Assembly: GCA_036417435.1 (NCBI GenBank)
Contig: CM070918.1
Location: 33,115,523-33,179,522 of the forward strand
Source of the DNA: Inia geoffrensis
Lineage: Eukaryota; Chordata; Mammalia; Artiodactyla; Iniidae
Length of the DNA: 64,000 bases
Direction of reading: 5' to 3'
In this document: positions 49,062 to 62,039 of the stretch, piece by piece
Position numbering within the stretch: position 1 is the stretch's first letter
How the letters are laid out: every line of letters begins with the position of its first letter
Made by a program: the position numbers and the translations under genes
The notes under the pieces: generated by a model
What the model was told of the DNA's origin: nothing
Database searches by the model: none
What the model saw: only the letters and a program-made list of their open reading frames with translations

Positions 49062-50000
49062 GAATTTCTACTTTTATATATCTGAAAAAGTATGTATTTT
49101 GCCTTTGTTTTTGGAAGATATTTTGGCTTGGGATAGAAACCTAGTTTGACAATTTTTTTTTTTCTCTCAGTTATTTGAAAATGTTTCTTCACTATTTTTG
49201 GGTAACATGCTTTCCATGAGATATTTCATGTTATGATCTGTTCCTGTGTACTTACTATTTGTTTTTCTCTGACTGCTTTAAAGATTTTCTCTTTTTCACT
49301 GATTTTAAGTAATTTGATTATATTGTGCCTTAGTGTTATTTCCTCATTTGTGTGTGTGTGTGTGTAGTTCTTTGAACAACTTGAATCTGTGGATTTATAG
49401 TTTTCATCAAATATGGAGAATTCTTGGCCAGTATTTTTCTTTCTCCTCTTCTTTGATGACTCTAATCATATGTATTAAACTGCTTAAAGTCATCCCACAG
49501 CTCACTGATACTCTAATAATTATTTTTTGCCTGTGTTTCCATTTGGATAATTTCCACTGCTATGTCTTGTTTTCACTATTCTTTTCTTTTGTGATATCTA
49601 ACCTGTTTTGAATCCTATCCAATATATTTACATTTCATCTCAGACATTGTGGTTTTCCTGTCTGGAAGTTTAATTTCTTTTTCTCTATTAACCATGTTCA
49701 GTCTTTTCCCAACTTCTTGTACTTATGATCTATCACGGTTTTTAATGTACTTGTCTCCTAATTCTGTCATCTGTGCCATTTTGGGGTCAGTTCCAATTGA
49801 CTGATTTTTCTCTTCATTATCACTCATATTACCTTGCCTTATAGTCTTGTCCTCCTTTCCATGCCTTGTAGTTTTTGATTAGTTTGATCTTTTCAGTCTT
49901 ACTTTTAAGCTGTTTATAAAGGAATAGAGCAGTAGTCCAGGGCTAATTTTATACCACTATTGAGGCAAAATCCTCCTGAGAATTCTTCCTGATTTGTGGA

Positions 50001-50929
50001 TTATGAGTTTTTTTTTTTTACTCTAACTGGATTTTTGGTCTACTACAGCATAGGCTCCCATTATTAAGAACTGAACAAGAAATGCTAAAAAAAAAAAATT
50101 CTTGAAAACATTGTAGAGCTACCAAACCAGCCAGGACTTGAGAGTGCAAAAGTAGTGGTTATAAGCATTGGTTTTAAATTTTAAAAATAGGATTGATTTT
50201 AATTAAAATTACTTAAAATGTTTATATTTATATGTGTTTTTTTAAAGTGAAAGATTGAACACTTCTTGAAAGATCAGATGTCTCTTGTTTCAGGGTTGTG
50301 TGGTGGAGTGTAGTGGAAATGACCTTTTTACTTAGGGAATGAGATTATGAGTTGTGACCAGTAGTGTAATTTTTGCCAGTCACTTTGTATCTCTGGATGG
50401 GCCTTTGTTTCTTCATCTGTTCTAAAATTTCACAATAATTTTTATTTTTATCACCAGTGTAGTAATCGAGGCATTTTATATATATAAAGTTTTATGGAGA
50501 GTTTTTATACAGTTCTGCTGTAGTTCACCCAGGGAAATTAATGTCTGAATTTCTTATGTATATGGCATAAAGTATAATTTGATGGGTTGCACATAGGATT
50601 GCTTATAAATAATTCACAACTAATAAATAAAACTGTCCTTTTCAGACATGGATAAATAACAGTAGCAAGTGGTTGCCAAAGTGTATTGAGGGTTTTTTTA
50701 TGTGCTTGGCAATGTTCTTAGATCTCTACATGTACTACTTCATTTACACGTCACAGGGAGATACACCAGTCCCAAATCATATATCTACACTGGTAGTACT
50801 GGTGTTAGAACTAACAGTTAGGCTTCTTAGATGCTCATGCTTTGTTACAGACCCCTTCCTCCATTTGAATGCCATTCGCTTAATATCTGCATAGTTTATA
50901 GTTTATAAAATGCACTAATATATATGATT
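50001..50929. other. Intronic stretch without recognised gene
   Basis: AT-rich with no exon or confidently named repeat. A-run at 50088-50098. Confidence 0.5.
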
Positions 50930-51065
50930 AATTTTATTTCATCTTCACAACACCCTGTGAAACAGGGTTTTACAGATGAGTAAAGTGAGGTTTGGAGAGG
51001 TTGATTCAGGTGTGGTACCACATCTAGGAAGTGATAGAGTCGGGATACGAATTCTACTCTTCCCT
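50930..51065 (-). repeat. MIR fragment
   Basis: 'acagatgagtaaagtgaggt' and 'ggagaggttgattcaggtg' are the antisense MIR core. Confidence 0.75.
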
Positions 51066-51163
51066 CCAAATTGTTTATTTTTACCGTGCCGTATTTTCAG
51101 TGAGTAAAGGGAAGCGAATGCTCTTTGTTGAGATACTTTTTTTTTCTTTTTAAAAGCAAATAT

Positions 51164-51393
51164 GGGGCTTCCCTGGTGGCGCAGTGGTTGAGAATCCGCC
51201 TGCCGATGGAGGGGACACGGGTTCGTGTCCCGGTCTGGGAGGATCCCACATGCCGTGGAGCGGCTGGGCCCATGAGCCATGGCCGCTGAGCCTGCGCGTC
51301 TGGAGCCTGTGCTGCGCAACGGGAGAGGCCACAACAGTGAGAGGCCCGTGTACCACAAAAAAAAAAAAAAAAACACACAAAAAAAACAAACCA
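51164..51393 (+). mobile_element. CHR-type SINE, short form
   Basis: Sense copy from gggcttccctggtggcgcag with a B box gggttcgtgtcccgg and an A-rich tail to about 51391. Target duplication unclear. Confidence 0.94.
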
Positions 51394-52499
51394 CGAATAT
51401 GGAATATGGGTATATGAAATATTTATTTATACTTCTTTTGGCTTAGCTACTTCTCACTCATCTTTATGGTTTTAGTTTTGATGTGTCTTCCTTGGGGAGA
51501 TTCTCCTTACTTATGCTCTTCCCAAGGACTAGGTCAGTTTTCCTACTTATTATTTGAAACCCTCAGAAGATCAGGTGCTTATTTTTATATTGAACATTCA
51601 TAAGCCTTTATTTGTGATTATATTTTGAAGACTCAGACAAAATTAATTTTTTAATGAACCGGACAAAATATGATTCATAGTTTAAAAATTATGTGGAAAA
51701 TGAAAAATGGATAAAGAATAGGGCTGTTAGCATAATCTGACGAGGCTGAAGAGACAGCAGTGGGATGGAAAATACACTTTATCTGTGAAAGATACACCTT
51801 CACATTATGAGTCATGATCCAGTTAATCTTTTTAGGTAATAACTGTAAGATTCGCAAACTATATGCCTATTTGACAAGATATGGAAGCTCAGATACACCT
51901 TAACTTTTCACAGTGAGTCAGAAGCTTATTAGGGTTAAAGTTTCTGACATCCAACCTTTATGGTTTTGAGTTGCAATGTGTTTTACTTAAGGCCTTGTGT
52001 CTGTGTACCTTTCCTTGCAGGAGCTACGGAGGTGATTGTAGCCTTCATGGAGGGGTCTTCAGTGCTCCTCCTGCAGGTGGGAGAGCCGAGGCTTTGCACT
52101 CCCTCTGGCTTTCTGTGTGGCATGTGTGAACAGCTTGATGTATTTGACACCAGGGTGACAGCAAAGAAGCTGTGAGCAGAGCAGTGTGCTGTAAGGCCCA
52201 GCTGTGTGGATTTATCTGCATCTCAGGTGGAGGAGCAGCAGTTAGCCAGATCTGACAGTCAAACACGAGCGCCTTCTGCCTCCACTCCAGAGTGCATTTG
52301 AATGTTGTGTGTGTTTACTTACTGCTTGACATTTGACACAAAGAAATTGTCGGAGCTGTTTCTCTTCCCCCTCTTCACTCTTTACTGTGCTAGTCTACAA
52401 GTCTACCCCCGAAATACTTTATCATACATCACAGAAGTATGCACTGTCTAATATAAAGCCAAAAGTCATGTCATGTCATCTTCATGTTTGTATTGAATT
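51394..52499. other. Intronic stretch without recognised gene
   Basis: No exon or confidently named repeat was seen. The frame at 51960-52175 has no recognisable domain and no conserved partner, so it is not called. Confidence 0.5.
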
Positions 52500-53230
52500 C
52501 CATGTGAAGAATTAATAGGTAGTATACTTGAGTTGATAATTGGTAATATGTTGAATAGGCAATATGTTTACAGAGTTCAAAAATCAGAACAATACAAAAG
52601 GAAATACTTTGTACAGCCTTACTCCATCCCTGGCCCCTTCTAGTTGTTTCCCGCCTCTGCCCCTGAGAGAGAACCACTTGAGTAGTTTGTCACATGTCCT
52701 TTATGTTTCTTTATGCAAATACAAGCAGATATTCTTTCCCTTGCCTCTCACTTCCCCATGTGTCCTGGAGAGCTCTTTGTTTCACTAAAGGGAACTTCCT
52801 CGGTCTTGTTTACTGTTGCTTTGTATTTCATTGTGTGGATGTACCAGCATTTATTTAACCATCCTCTGTGGATGGACACTGGCACTGTTTCTAATCTTTT
52901 TTTTTTAGTTGGGATATAATTCACACACTATAAAATTCAAACATTTAAGTATGCAACTAAGTGGTTTTTAATATGTTTCCAAGCTTCTGGTCTACGAATA
53001 GTGGTCCAGTGAGTAAACTTGTACATATATTCTTCAGAACATGATACAAGTAAGAAATTAAAATCCTTAGAAGTAGGATTTGGGGATCAAAGGGAATGCA
53101 TTTGAATTTCGATAGGAGTTGTCAGTTGCCCTGCATCGGAATTGTACCCTTGTGCACTCCTGAGTATGAGAGGGCTTGTTTCTCTATAGTTAAGCTCAAA
53201 GTGACTATGCCTTTTTATAAAGCAATCTTA
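52500..53230 (-). repeat. Old LINE-1 3'-end region, antisense
   Basis: 'ttgtatttcattgtgtggat' to 'cagcatttatttaaccatcc' and 'ggggatcaaagggaatgcat' are antisense L1 3' sequence. A separate L1 scrap ('gggatataattcacacacta') sits at about 52898-52975. Confidence 0.65.
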
Positions 53231-53576
53231 ATTTTTAAGAAATGTGTGATGTTCATGAACTACCAGTTTAATCTAATAATCATTCCTGATTGACTTCACC
53301 AAGGCAAATATGACCAAAGGTTCTTTTTAAATTGATAAATAGTGCTATTTATAATTGATCTCATTAGTTAATCACTAGAATTACAGGTTGTGAATGTTGA
53401 TGTACAGAGCAGATTTCATCTGTATGGCCTTAAGTTGAGTGATTTCCTGACCCCATTCTCTCCTGTCATAGAGATATAACAATGCTCACAGTATTAAAAT
53501 TAAAATTCCCAGTGGAAAAAGACCACTTATATTCTGCTTGCTCTATGGTAGGAACATTCTTGAAGAATTTTATCCT

Positions 53577-53685
53577 TTCGGATACCTGCACCCCAGTGTT
53601 CATAGCAGCACTATTTACAATAACAAGACATGGAAACAACTTAAGTGCCCATCAACAGATGAATGGATAAAGAAAATGTGGTGTG

Positions 53686-53717
<32 letters not shown>

Positions 53718-54063
53718 TATATATATAGATATATATATGTATGTATGTGTATATATATATACACACACACACACAATGGATTATTACTTAGCTATAAGAA
53801 AAGAATGAAATAATGCCATTTGCAGCAACACGGATGGACCTACTAATTGTCATACTAAGTGAAGTCAGACAGAGAAAGACAAACATCATATGATATCACT
53901 TAGATGTGGAATCTTAAAAATACGATATAAATGAACTTATTTACAAGTAGAAATAGACTCACAGTCATAGAAAACAAACTTATGGTTTCCAAAGGGGAAA
54001 GGGAGGAGGAGGGATAAATTTGGAATTTGAGATTGACAGATACAGACGACTATATATATAAAA
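53577..54063 (+). mobile_element. 5'-truncated LINE-1 (487 bp)
   Basis: Sense L1 3' end from 'gcagcactatttacaataac' through 'catcaacagatgaatggata' to a (TA)n-A tail. A 14-bp target duplication, aagaattttatcct, lies at 53563-53576 and 54064-54077. An internal (TA)n/(GA)n/(AC)n microsatellite (53684-53775) has expanded in it. Confidence 0.93.
53684..53775. repeat. Compound TA/GA/TG/AC microsatellite
   Basis: About 92 bp of mixed (TA)n, (GA)n, TATG and (AC)n dinucleotides inside the truncated LINE-1. Confidence 0.95.
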
Positions 54064-54077
54064 AAGAATTTTATCCT

Positions 54078-55647
54078 CTTGATACAGCCTTACAGGTTAT
54101 AATGTTTTCTTTCTGTCTGACGCACTGAACCTCAACTGAGCTGAGAAGTGGTTGTTTTTATAATAATTTTACTGAAGTATTTATTATAAGTGGAATTTCA
54201 GCCTCCAGCGGTGCTTGTTCATCTTTGGGACAGGTCTCTTGCTGTTTAATCTGGTCAAGGTGGAATATGTAATTCCTAATAGAAATCTGTACCTTTGAGT
54301 TCCCTATTATATGCAGATTAGCTTTATGGACTCTCCCGAAGAGATTTTAAGGTGGTATTTGTAAGGTGGAGCCATCTCAAAGTCTGAGACATCATGTGCA
54401 TTTTAATTGTTCAAGCCTTTAACATTTTTTTAAACATTAAAACTTTTGGGGGGGGCATGTAAGTGTTCTGTCTATAGAAAGGACTGGTAAAAGATTCATA
54501 GGAAAATGCAGGCTTTCCTGAGCCTGAAGTGAAAATTGAGGTATAGGTTTTGATTAAGTTTGTGCAAGTATAAGTGTGAAAACATCATTAGTTCTTTCTG
54601 TGGGCCAAATAATGGCTAATGTGGAAAACAGATAAACCTCTTAACCAATGATTTATATAAACCAATGGTTTGTGTTAGTATTATAGGTCCTTTGTAAAGG
54701 AAAACTCTTCATAGTTTAACTGGTAAGCCAGCCTTATCGTTACAGATGAGAAAGTACCTTTTAGACAAAGCAGAAAGCTTTAATTATATAAACAGACTAG
54801 AATTTTGCGTAAGAGTAAAGTTTACTCTTTTGCCTCTCTTAGGTCAACCGGTTGCTATTTTTCTATTCCCTTTTTTCTTTATTCACTTTGGATAATTATA
54901 CAAAAGATCCAGAAAGGACTTGAGTTCTGCCTGAAGGGGTGTTTGCTCTGGACTACTCTGTGATGGGTTAGTGTGAGAAGGCAGCTGCCCAGAGGTGGGA
55001 GAGGATGATTCTCAGGGCCACCATGTCTTGTTGAGCAGGTTGTTCACTGCATAAAGACAGTGCCCTTTGGGACAGGTTGGGGCTAAAATCCAGTTTGTGT
55101 TCTCCAAGTCATGCTGTAGGGAGTAGGGGGGCATCAACCCAGAGTAAGACTCACCATTTTCTAATTCTTATAAAAGTGCCTTAGTGGCTGACAACAGCCT
55201 GAATAACGCATTGTACTGCAGTTTTATTTGTTTTTGCCTTTTCTGTTTTTTTCTTTCAGAAAATTTCTATAGTATATAGATGATTTCTGTGTATGTGTGT
55301 CTGTGTACACATATATATATGCTATTTATATGCCACGTACACACACACACATATCACATATGCTTGAATATAAGGTTAGATATTCTTTGAAAAAAATCCC
55401 TCATAAGGAGGGTGTCATCTTGTGTGTATTTGGTTCCTTATAAAGTACTTTATAATGTGGGGTCCTCTCTTAGTTACCTTGTTTGAACAGCACGGGTACT
55501 ATTTGGAAGACATAGTAGCTTGAAATGGCCTCAAACAACACTAGTTGTGGGTGCTTGAAAAGATTTCTTTATCAAATCGGAAAAGAAAAGAAGCAAAGAT
55601 ATTCAAGATGCATTTAGTAATTATTCTAGGGATGAAAGATCACTTTT
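54078..55647. other. Intronic stretch without recognised gene
   Basis: No exon was recognised. A TG/TA/AC-rich patch is at about 55289-55360 and an (G)n run at 54449-54455. Confidence 0.5.
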
Positions 55648-55660
55648 AAAAAGTAATGTG

Positions 55661-55870
55661 GGGGATTCCCTGGTGGCGCAGTGGTTGGGAGTCTGCCTGC
55701 CGATGCAGGGGACGCGGGTTCGTGCCCCGGTCCGGGAAGATCCCACATGCCGCGGAGCGGCTGGGCCCGTGAGCCATGGCCACTGGGCCTGCGCGCCTGG
55801 AGCCTGTGCTCCGCAACGGGAGAAACCACAGCAGTGAGAGGCCCACGTACCGCAAAAAAAAAAAAAAAAA
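55661..55870 (+). mobile_element. CHR-type SINE, first of a tandem pair
   Basis: Sense short-form copy with A box tggtggcgcagtggttgg, B box gggttcgtgcccc and an A-run. It is preceded by aaaaagtaatgtg at 55648-55660 and followed by the same 13-mer at 55871-55883. Confidence 0.95.
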
Positions 55871-55883
55871 AAAAAGTAATGTG

Positions 55884-56099
55884 GGGCTTTCCTGGTGGTG
55901 CAGTGGTTGAGAGTACGCCTGCCGATGCAGGGGACACAGATTCATGCCCCGGTCTGGGAAGATCTCAACATGCCGCGGAGCGGCTGGGCCCGTGAGCCAT
56001 GGCTGCTGAGCCTGCGCGTCCGGAGCCTGTGCTCCACAACGGGAGAGGCCACGACAGTGAGAGGCCTGCATGCTGCAGGAAAAAAAAAAAAAAAAAAAA
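55884..56099 (+). mobile_element. CHR-type SINE, second of a tandem pair
   Basis: Sense copy starting gggctttcctggtggtgcag and ending in a run of about 25 A. It is followed by a third copy of the target 13-mer at 56100-56112. It differs from its neighbour at many positions (e.g. cacagattcatgcccc against gcgggttcgtgcccc), which argues against recent duplication of one unit. Confidence 0.95.
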
Positions 56100-56112
56100 A
56101 AAAAGTAATGTG

Positions 56113-56790
<678 letters not shown>

Positions 56791-56939
56791 TGAAGCCACT
56801 GTGGTCTAGAGAGGTTAAATGAGAGGTGAAATGGTCTGAGTTGGTCATTCAGTGTCTCCTCACCCCCAGAATATATAAATTCCTGCACAACCTGCTTTCC
56901 GCTCTGAACTTAGTGCTTTAGCATAGTCGACTGTCTTTT

Positions 56940-57900
56940 CTTCCCCAAGCATTCTGTGTTCTTCCTCACTCCTTGCCTCTGCTCCTTCTGTTTCTTCTGC
57001 ATAGAATATTCTTTTGCCCCTTATCCTGTTGCCAGATGACTAATTTTTCAAGACTTCACTTAAACATCGCCTCCTTTGTGAAAGTTTCTTTACTTACCTT
57101 ACCTACTAATAGAATTGATTGCACTCTCCACTGTGCTCCTTGTACCTTATAAATAACTTGATTGTACCTATCACATTGTATCGCAGTTGTGTGATTCTGT
57201 GTCTCTCCCCCTGAATTAGTCAGCGCTCTTCCAATTACAAGTGACAAAATCACAAACAAATTCATTGTGACCAAAAAGGGAATTTATTGACTTACTTAAC
57301 TTAGATGTCAAGGAGCACATGGCCGAATCCAGTTTCTCGAAAGATGTCATCCGATCACTGTTTCTCTGTTTCTTGGCTTGGCTTTTTTCTGTGGGGCTTC
57401 ATGCTAGATAGGCTCTCCCCTGATCGTACAGGAGGACTCTGACAGCCCAGGGGGTATGTGGTCTTAAGCACATAGGATCTTAGAAGAAGGTGGTGATTTC
57501 TTTTTTCCTGGTCTGTCTGATTCCCCCAGTAATGATCTCGTTGACCTGGTTAGAGGCATGTGCCTATCCCTGAATCAGTCATTGTGTTCAAGGGAATGAG
57601 ATGCTCCTGTTTGCCTGGCCTAGTTTCTGCACCCACTCTTGGAGTAGGGTTGGAGTATGACCATTCCCATTCACATTGCATGGAGTGTGAGTCAGAGATG
57701 GACGGTTTTCCCAAAGGAAAACCGGAGCCTGTTCCAAAGAAGGAAAGAAAGGCATGCTGAGCAGTAAAAATAGTACCTTTTCATCTCTTCTTTCCTACTA
57801 GAATGTTAGCACTTGGGGTATAAGAATTGGGTCACATCAGCTTGGTTTCTCCAGCACCTAGCATACACTTGTTGTGCATATAGCTGATTCTCAGTAACCA
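56940..57900 (+). repeat. LINE-2 fragment split by another old repeat
   Basis: The sense L2 parts are at 56940-57200 ('agacttcacttaaacatcgc') and about 57790-57900 ('ctccagcacctagcatacac'). The middle (about 57210-57780: 'gggaatttattgacttactt', 'gggaatgagatgctcctgtt') resembles a different mammal-wide repeat that I cannot name confidently. Confidence 0.6.
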
Positions 57901-58019
57901 TGGAAAGGAGAGGGGAAAGAATGAGCTTACCCGTCTAGAATCCCAGGTCTCCCGTGCATTCTCAGTTCCAGGACATCATCTGTCATCTCCATTGTCATTA
58001 GAACTTCACTACCTTTCAC

Positions 58020-58560
58020 CTGGTCAGCCTTTTTATGGATTGCTCTAGTTTTCTTTGCCCCTCTTTCTTAATCCTTAAAGCTGTAGTAGACTTTTTTTTT
58101 TTTAAACCAAAACGTAAATCCAAGCATGTCAACCTTCTGCTTCAAATCCCACAATGGCTGGCTGTTGCCCGGCTCCTGCATTTCCAGCCTCGTCACCCCC
58201 ATTTTTTTACCTTTGTACACACACTGGATTTTGGCAGTAGCGCAGACAAGCAGTGCAGTATTATATTTTGGGTCTTCCTGCTACATCCTTTCCATCTTCC
58301 TTCCTTGGAGAACTTCTGTGTTACCTGTTATTAGTAACAGCTCACGTGTCATCTCCTGTAGGATGCTTCCCTGACACGTCTATAGCCCAGAGGTTGTCTC
58401 TGCTCGCTCTTGTGTGCACTTGTAGTACTTCATGTGTACCTTAATTATCTCAGGTTATTGTAATGATTTTATATGCTCCTTTCCCTCATTCTCTGTACTG
58501 TATATAGGGCCTGGCACCTAGTAGGTATTTAATTATTTTGCTTGAATGGATGAATGAATT
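58020..58560 (+). repeat. LINE-2 fragment with 3' end
   Basis: 'ttcaaatcccacaatggctg', 'ggatgcttccctgacacgtc' and the 3' terminus 'ggcctggcacctagtaggta' to 'tggatgaatgaat' are in L2 order. Confidence 0.82.
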
Positions 58561-59049
58561 AATGTATGCCATTAGCTCATTTAAAAAGCACGACAGATAT
58601 AATAATATCTGGTGTGACTTTAATTTTGTTTTACACACAAATACTCCTCCCCAGGGAGGTGGCCTCTAGAACAATCTGTGGGACTGATACAGAAATGTCA
58701 TATCCGAGACTGGTAGACTTTTCTCTTTTGAACTTTTCTAGTTTTCCAGATTTTCTAAATGAACATGTATTCTTTTGTAATCAGGAAAAAAATAATTTAA
58801 AAAAGTATCCTTAAAACTGGTAAACCCCCCAAATGTAATCAGTTCTTAAATCCTTGCTAATATTTTCATAGATAGGAGCTCTCTGGTACATGGTAATGCA
58901 CATTATTATAAAGCAACTTCTGAGCCTTTTAAGCTTTTGAATGGTGAAAGTAGTGCATGAACAATTAAACAACAAGGATAGCCCAGGTGCTGTGAGCCAG
59001 TCATACACTGAGCCACAAAAGGAGACTCCAAGGCAAACAGAACAACTAT
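58561..59049. other. Intron 2 stretch without recognised gene
   Basis: No exon or named repeat was recognised. Confidence 0.5.
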
Positions 59050-59065
59050 CAAGGCTTCACTTTTA

Positions 59066-60225
59066 AAAAAATTTTTCAATCTTATTTAATTTATACAACA
59101 GGTTCTTAATTAGTTATCCATTTTATACATATTAATGTGTATATGTCAATCCCAATCTCCCAATTCATCCCACCACCACCACCGCCCCGCCACTTTCCCC
59201 CCTTGATGTCCATACGTTTGTCCTGTACAGCTGTGTCTCTATTTCTGCCCTGCAAACCAGTTCATCTGTACCATTTTTCTAGGTTCCACATATATGTGTT
59301 AATATACGATATTTGTTTTTCTCTTTCTGACTTATTTCATTCTGTATGACAGTCTCTAGATCCATCCACGTCTCTATGAATGACCCAATTCCATTCCTTT
59401 TTATGGCTTAGTAATATTTCATTGTATACATGTACCACATCTTCTTTATCCATTCGTCTGTCAATGGGCATTTAGGTTGCTTCCATGACCTGGCTATTGT
59501 AAATAGTGCTGCAATGAACATTCGGGTGCATGTGTCTTTTTGAATTATGGCTTTCTCAGGATGTGCCCAGTAGTGGGATTGCTGGGTCATATGGTAATTC
59601 TATTTTTAGTTTTTTAAGGAGCCTCCATACTGTTCTCAATAGTGACTGTATGAATTTACATTCCCAGCAACAGTGCAAGAGGGTTCCCTTTTCTCCACAC
59701 CATCTCCAGCATTTGCTGTTTGTAGATTTTCTGTTGATGCCCATTCTAACTGGTGTGAGGTGATACCTCATTGTAGTTTTGATTTGCATTTCTCTAATAA
59801 TTAATGATGTTGAGCATCTTTTCATGTGTGTCTTGGCCATCTGTATGTCTCCTTTGGAGAAATGTCTATTTAGGTCTTCTGCCCATTTTTGGATTGGGTT
59901 GTTTGTTTTTTTAATACTGAGCTGCATGAGCTGTTTATACATTTTGGGGATTAATCCTTTGTCCATTGGTTTGTGTGCAAATATTTTCTCCCACTCTGAG
60001 GGCTGTTTTTTCATCGTTTGTAGTTTCCTTTGCTTTGCAAAAGCTTTTAAGTTTCATTAGGTCCCATTTGTTTATTTTTGTTTTTATTTCCATTACTCTG
60101 GGAGGTGGGTCAAAAAAGATCTTGCTGTGATTTATGCCAAAGAGTGTGCTTCCTATGTTTTCCTCTAAGAGTTTTATAGTGTCCGGTCTTACATTTAGGT
60201 CTCTAATCCATTTTGAGTTTATTTT
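59066..60225 (-). mobile_element. 5'-truncated LINE-1 (1.16 kb), relatively young
   Basis: Antisense L1 carrying the end of ORF2 and the 3' UTR. Target duplication caaggcttcactttta at 59050-59065 and 60226-60241 (16 bp, perfect). The - strand frame 59556-60014 encodes 152 residues of the ORF2 C-terminus with the Cys-rich segment [19 protein letters not shown]. The upstream part lies in another frame (59935-60228), so there is at least one frameshift. The reverse transcriptase core is absent because of the 5' truncation, so it cannot move by itself. Confidence 0.95.
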
Positions 60226-60509
60226 CAAGGCTTCACTTTTATCTTGCTAGTAAGGCCCACAACAAACCTGATACCAATATCTAATCACTTTAATTGCACC
60301 TTATAATAAGGGAGTGCTTCAATCAAACCTTTGTAAAGTAAATCTGTTCTCTTAAAAGATGAAGTAAAAATACTTTTTAATGACATGAATAAATAAAAAG
60401 TTTAGAGCTGACATTGGGTCCCTTAAACAGGTCCTAGCCGCAGGAATGCCAACCTAGCTGCCAGTCATAAAAACAAGACTTTTTGCAGGGTCCATATTGG
60501 GCCTGTTTA

Positions 60510-60765
60510 TTGACCCTTACCAGGTGCCAGGGACTGTGCTCAGTGTTGGATGAAGGCTGTCACATTTCATCCTCACAGCAGCCTCATTCATTCATTCCAC
60601 AAATATATATTCAGCAGCTACTCTTCTTCAGACTCAGGGTGTTTAAGGTAGGTACTGTCATTCCTGTTTTACAAATCTGGCAGAGCTTGAGTTCAAGCCC
60701 ATATTTTTTGACTCTGAAGACCCAGGCTCTTTCTGCTATACCGTATGCTCCCCAGTATACCGTGC
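60510..60765 (-). repeat. MIR/L2-like fragment
   Basis: 'caggtgccagggactgtgct', 'catcctcacagcagcctcat' and 'ggtaggtactgtcattcctg' resemble an antisense MIR. Confidence 0.65.
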
Positions 60766-61024
60766 TGAAATACACAATGCCTTCAGAGAAGTATTTTGGT
60801 TTCTTCTGATAAGGTCGTAGAGAAAACCAGTGAAAGAAAACAACAACAGCAACAACTCAAAGCAGAAGAGCAGAGAAGACCTCCGTTGGTTTACTAGAGA
60901 GCACAAGGAAATGAATTACATAGAAAACAACCTCTGGATTCCAGATATAGGAGTGCTACCCTTCTTACCCTGAGACAGTGCCACCCTCCTCAGCATTCCC
61001 CATTTTGTGCTTTCCATCTGCCAG

Positions 61025-61235
61025 CATGTCCTCAGTGCTTTATATGTATTTGCCCATTCAAATCTTATCACAACCCTCTGAGGCAGGTTGTCCTTAAAAC
61101 TCCATTTTAGAGATGAGGCTCAGAGGCACCGAGAGGTTTAAAGCTTTGTTCAAGATTTATAAGCACGAAGTGTCAAACGCCAGGATCGAGGCTGTCTGGG
61201 TCCTGGGTCTGACTCATAAGCACTGTCCTACTGTA
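61025..61235 (-). repeat. MIR element
   Basis: 'tcacaaccctctgaggcagg' and 'gaggctcagaggcaccgaga' are the antisense MIR core. Confidence 0.82.
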
Positions 61236-61384
61236 TCTCTTGGTGCTTCTGGAATTGCTTTGATTTTATCCCGATGATCCCAAACCTCTGTGTCCATCCC
61301 TTTTCGTTCTTGTGACCTGTAGGGCTCCAATTCCAGCCGCCTGCTGGGTGGCTCTACCCAAAAGTCTTGCAGAGACATCTAACT

Positions 61385-62010
61385 CAGCGTGATCCATATG
61401 TATTCATTACTTACTTAATTCAACAAGTGTATTTAGCTCTCCCACTCTGTGCCAGGTACTGTTCTAGACATTAGAGATGAAGTTGTGAAAACCGACAAAA
61501 GATTCTTGCCTTCTTTGAGCTTATTTCTTGTGGAGTCTGGTAGGGTTGGGGGGTTGGAGGGAGGGAGGAGAGATTAAAGAAGTAACTGAAAGATATATAT
61601 CGGAAGGGAAGACTGGTATGGAGATGGTAAAGGAGGTAAGGGGGGTAGAGACTATAGGTGGGGGATTGCAACTGGGGCGGTCACAGAAGGTCTTCCTGCA
61701 GTGACATTTGAATGAAGACCTTATGGAGGTGTGGGAGCAAGCCATGTAGATACTTGCGGGAAGAATGTTCTGGATAGAGGGAACAGCAAAGCCTCTAAGA
61801 TATGTTTGAGGACAAGGCTAACACATCTGGAGGGAAGTGAGAGAGTTGGGGAGAGTAGAAGGAGATGAGATCGGAGAGCAGTGGCCCGACTCTACAGGAA
61901 CTTGCTGTCTACAGTGAGAACACTGGCCGTGACTGAGTGAGAGGAGAAGACGTGACAGGGTTTGGAGCACAAGTGCGACAGGATGTGACTTACATTTTAC
62001 AGGGATCCTG
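61385..62010 (-). repeat. LINE-2 fragment, antisense
   Basis: 'ctgtgccaggtactgttcta' and 'gagggaacagcaaagcctct' (reverse complement of the L2 'ggcctttgcacttgctgttcc' region) support it. Confidence 0.78.
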
Positions 62011-62039
62011 CCTTCCATTCATTCTCTTCTCTACTGACA

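Larger units (their letters stand above)
47441..50000 (-). repeat. Second antisense LINE-1 segment
   Basis: 'atttaagactggtatgtttt', 'gaaatctattttgtctagtg' and 'gtttctagtatccatcttta' are the antisense of a region equivalent to 43950-44900 of the preceding block. It is therefore probably a second, separate old L1 copy in the same orientation. It is interrupted by a Tigger fragment (47677-47822), a 56-bp L1 scrap (48119-48174) and a CHR SINE (48854-49061). Confidence 0.7.

Noticed and set aside
51960..52175. 71-codon frame starting MVLSCNVFYLRPCVCV
   Set aside because: No splice sites, domain or conserved match that I can recognise. Within range of chance.
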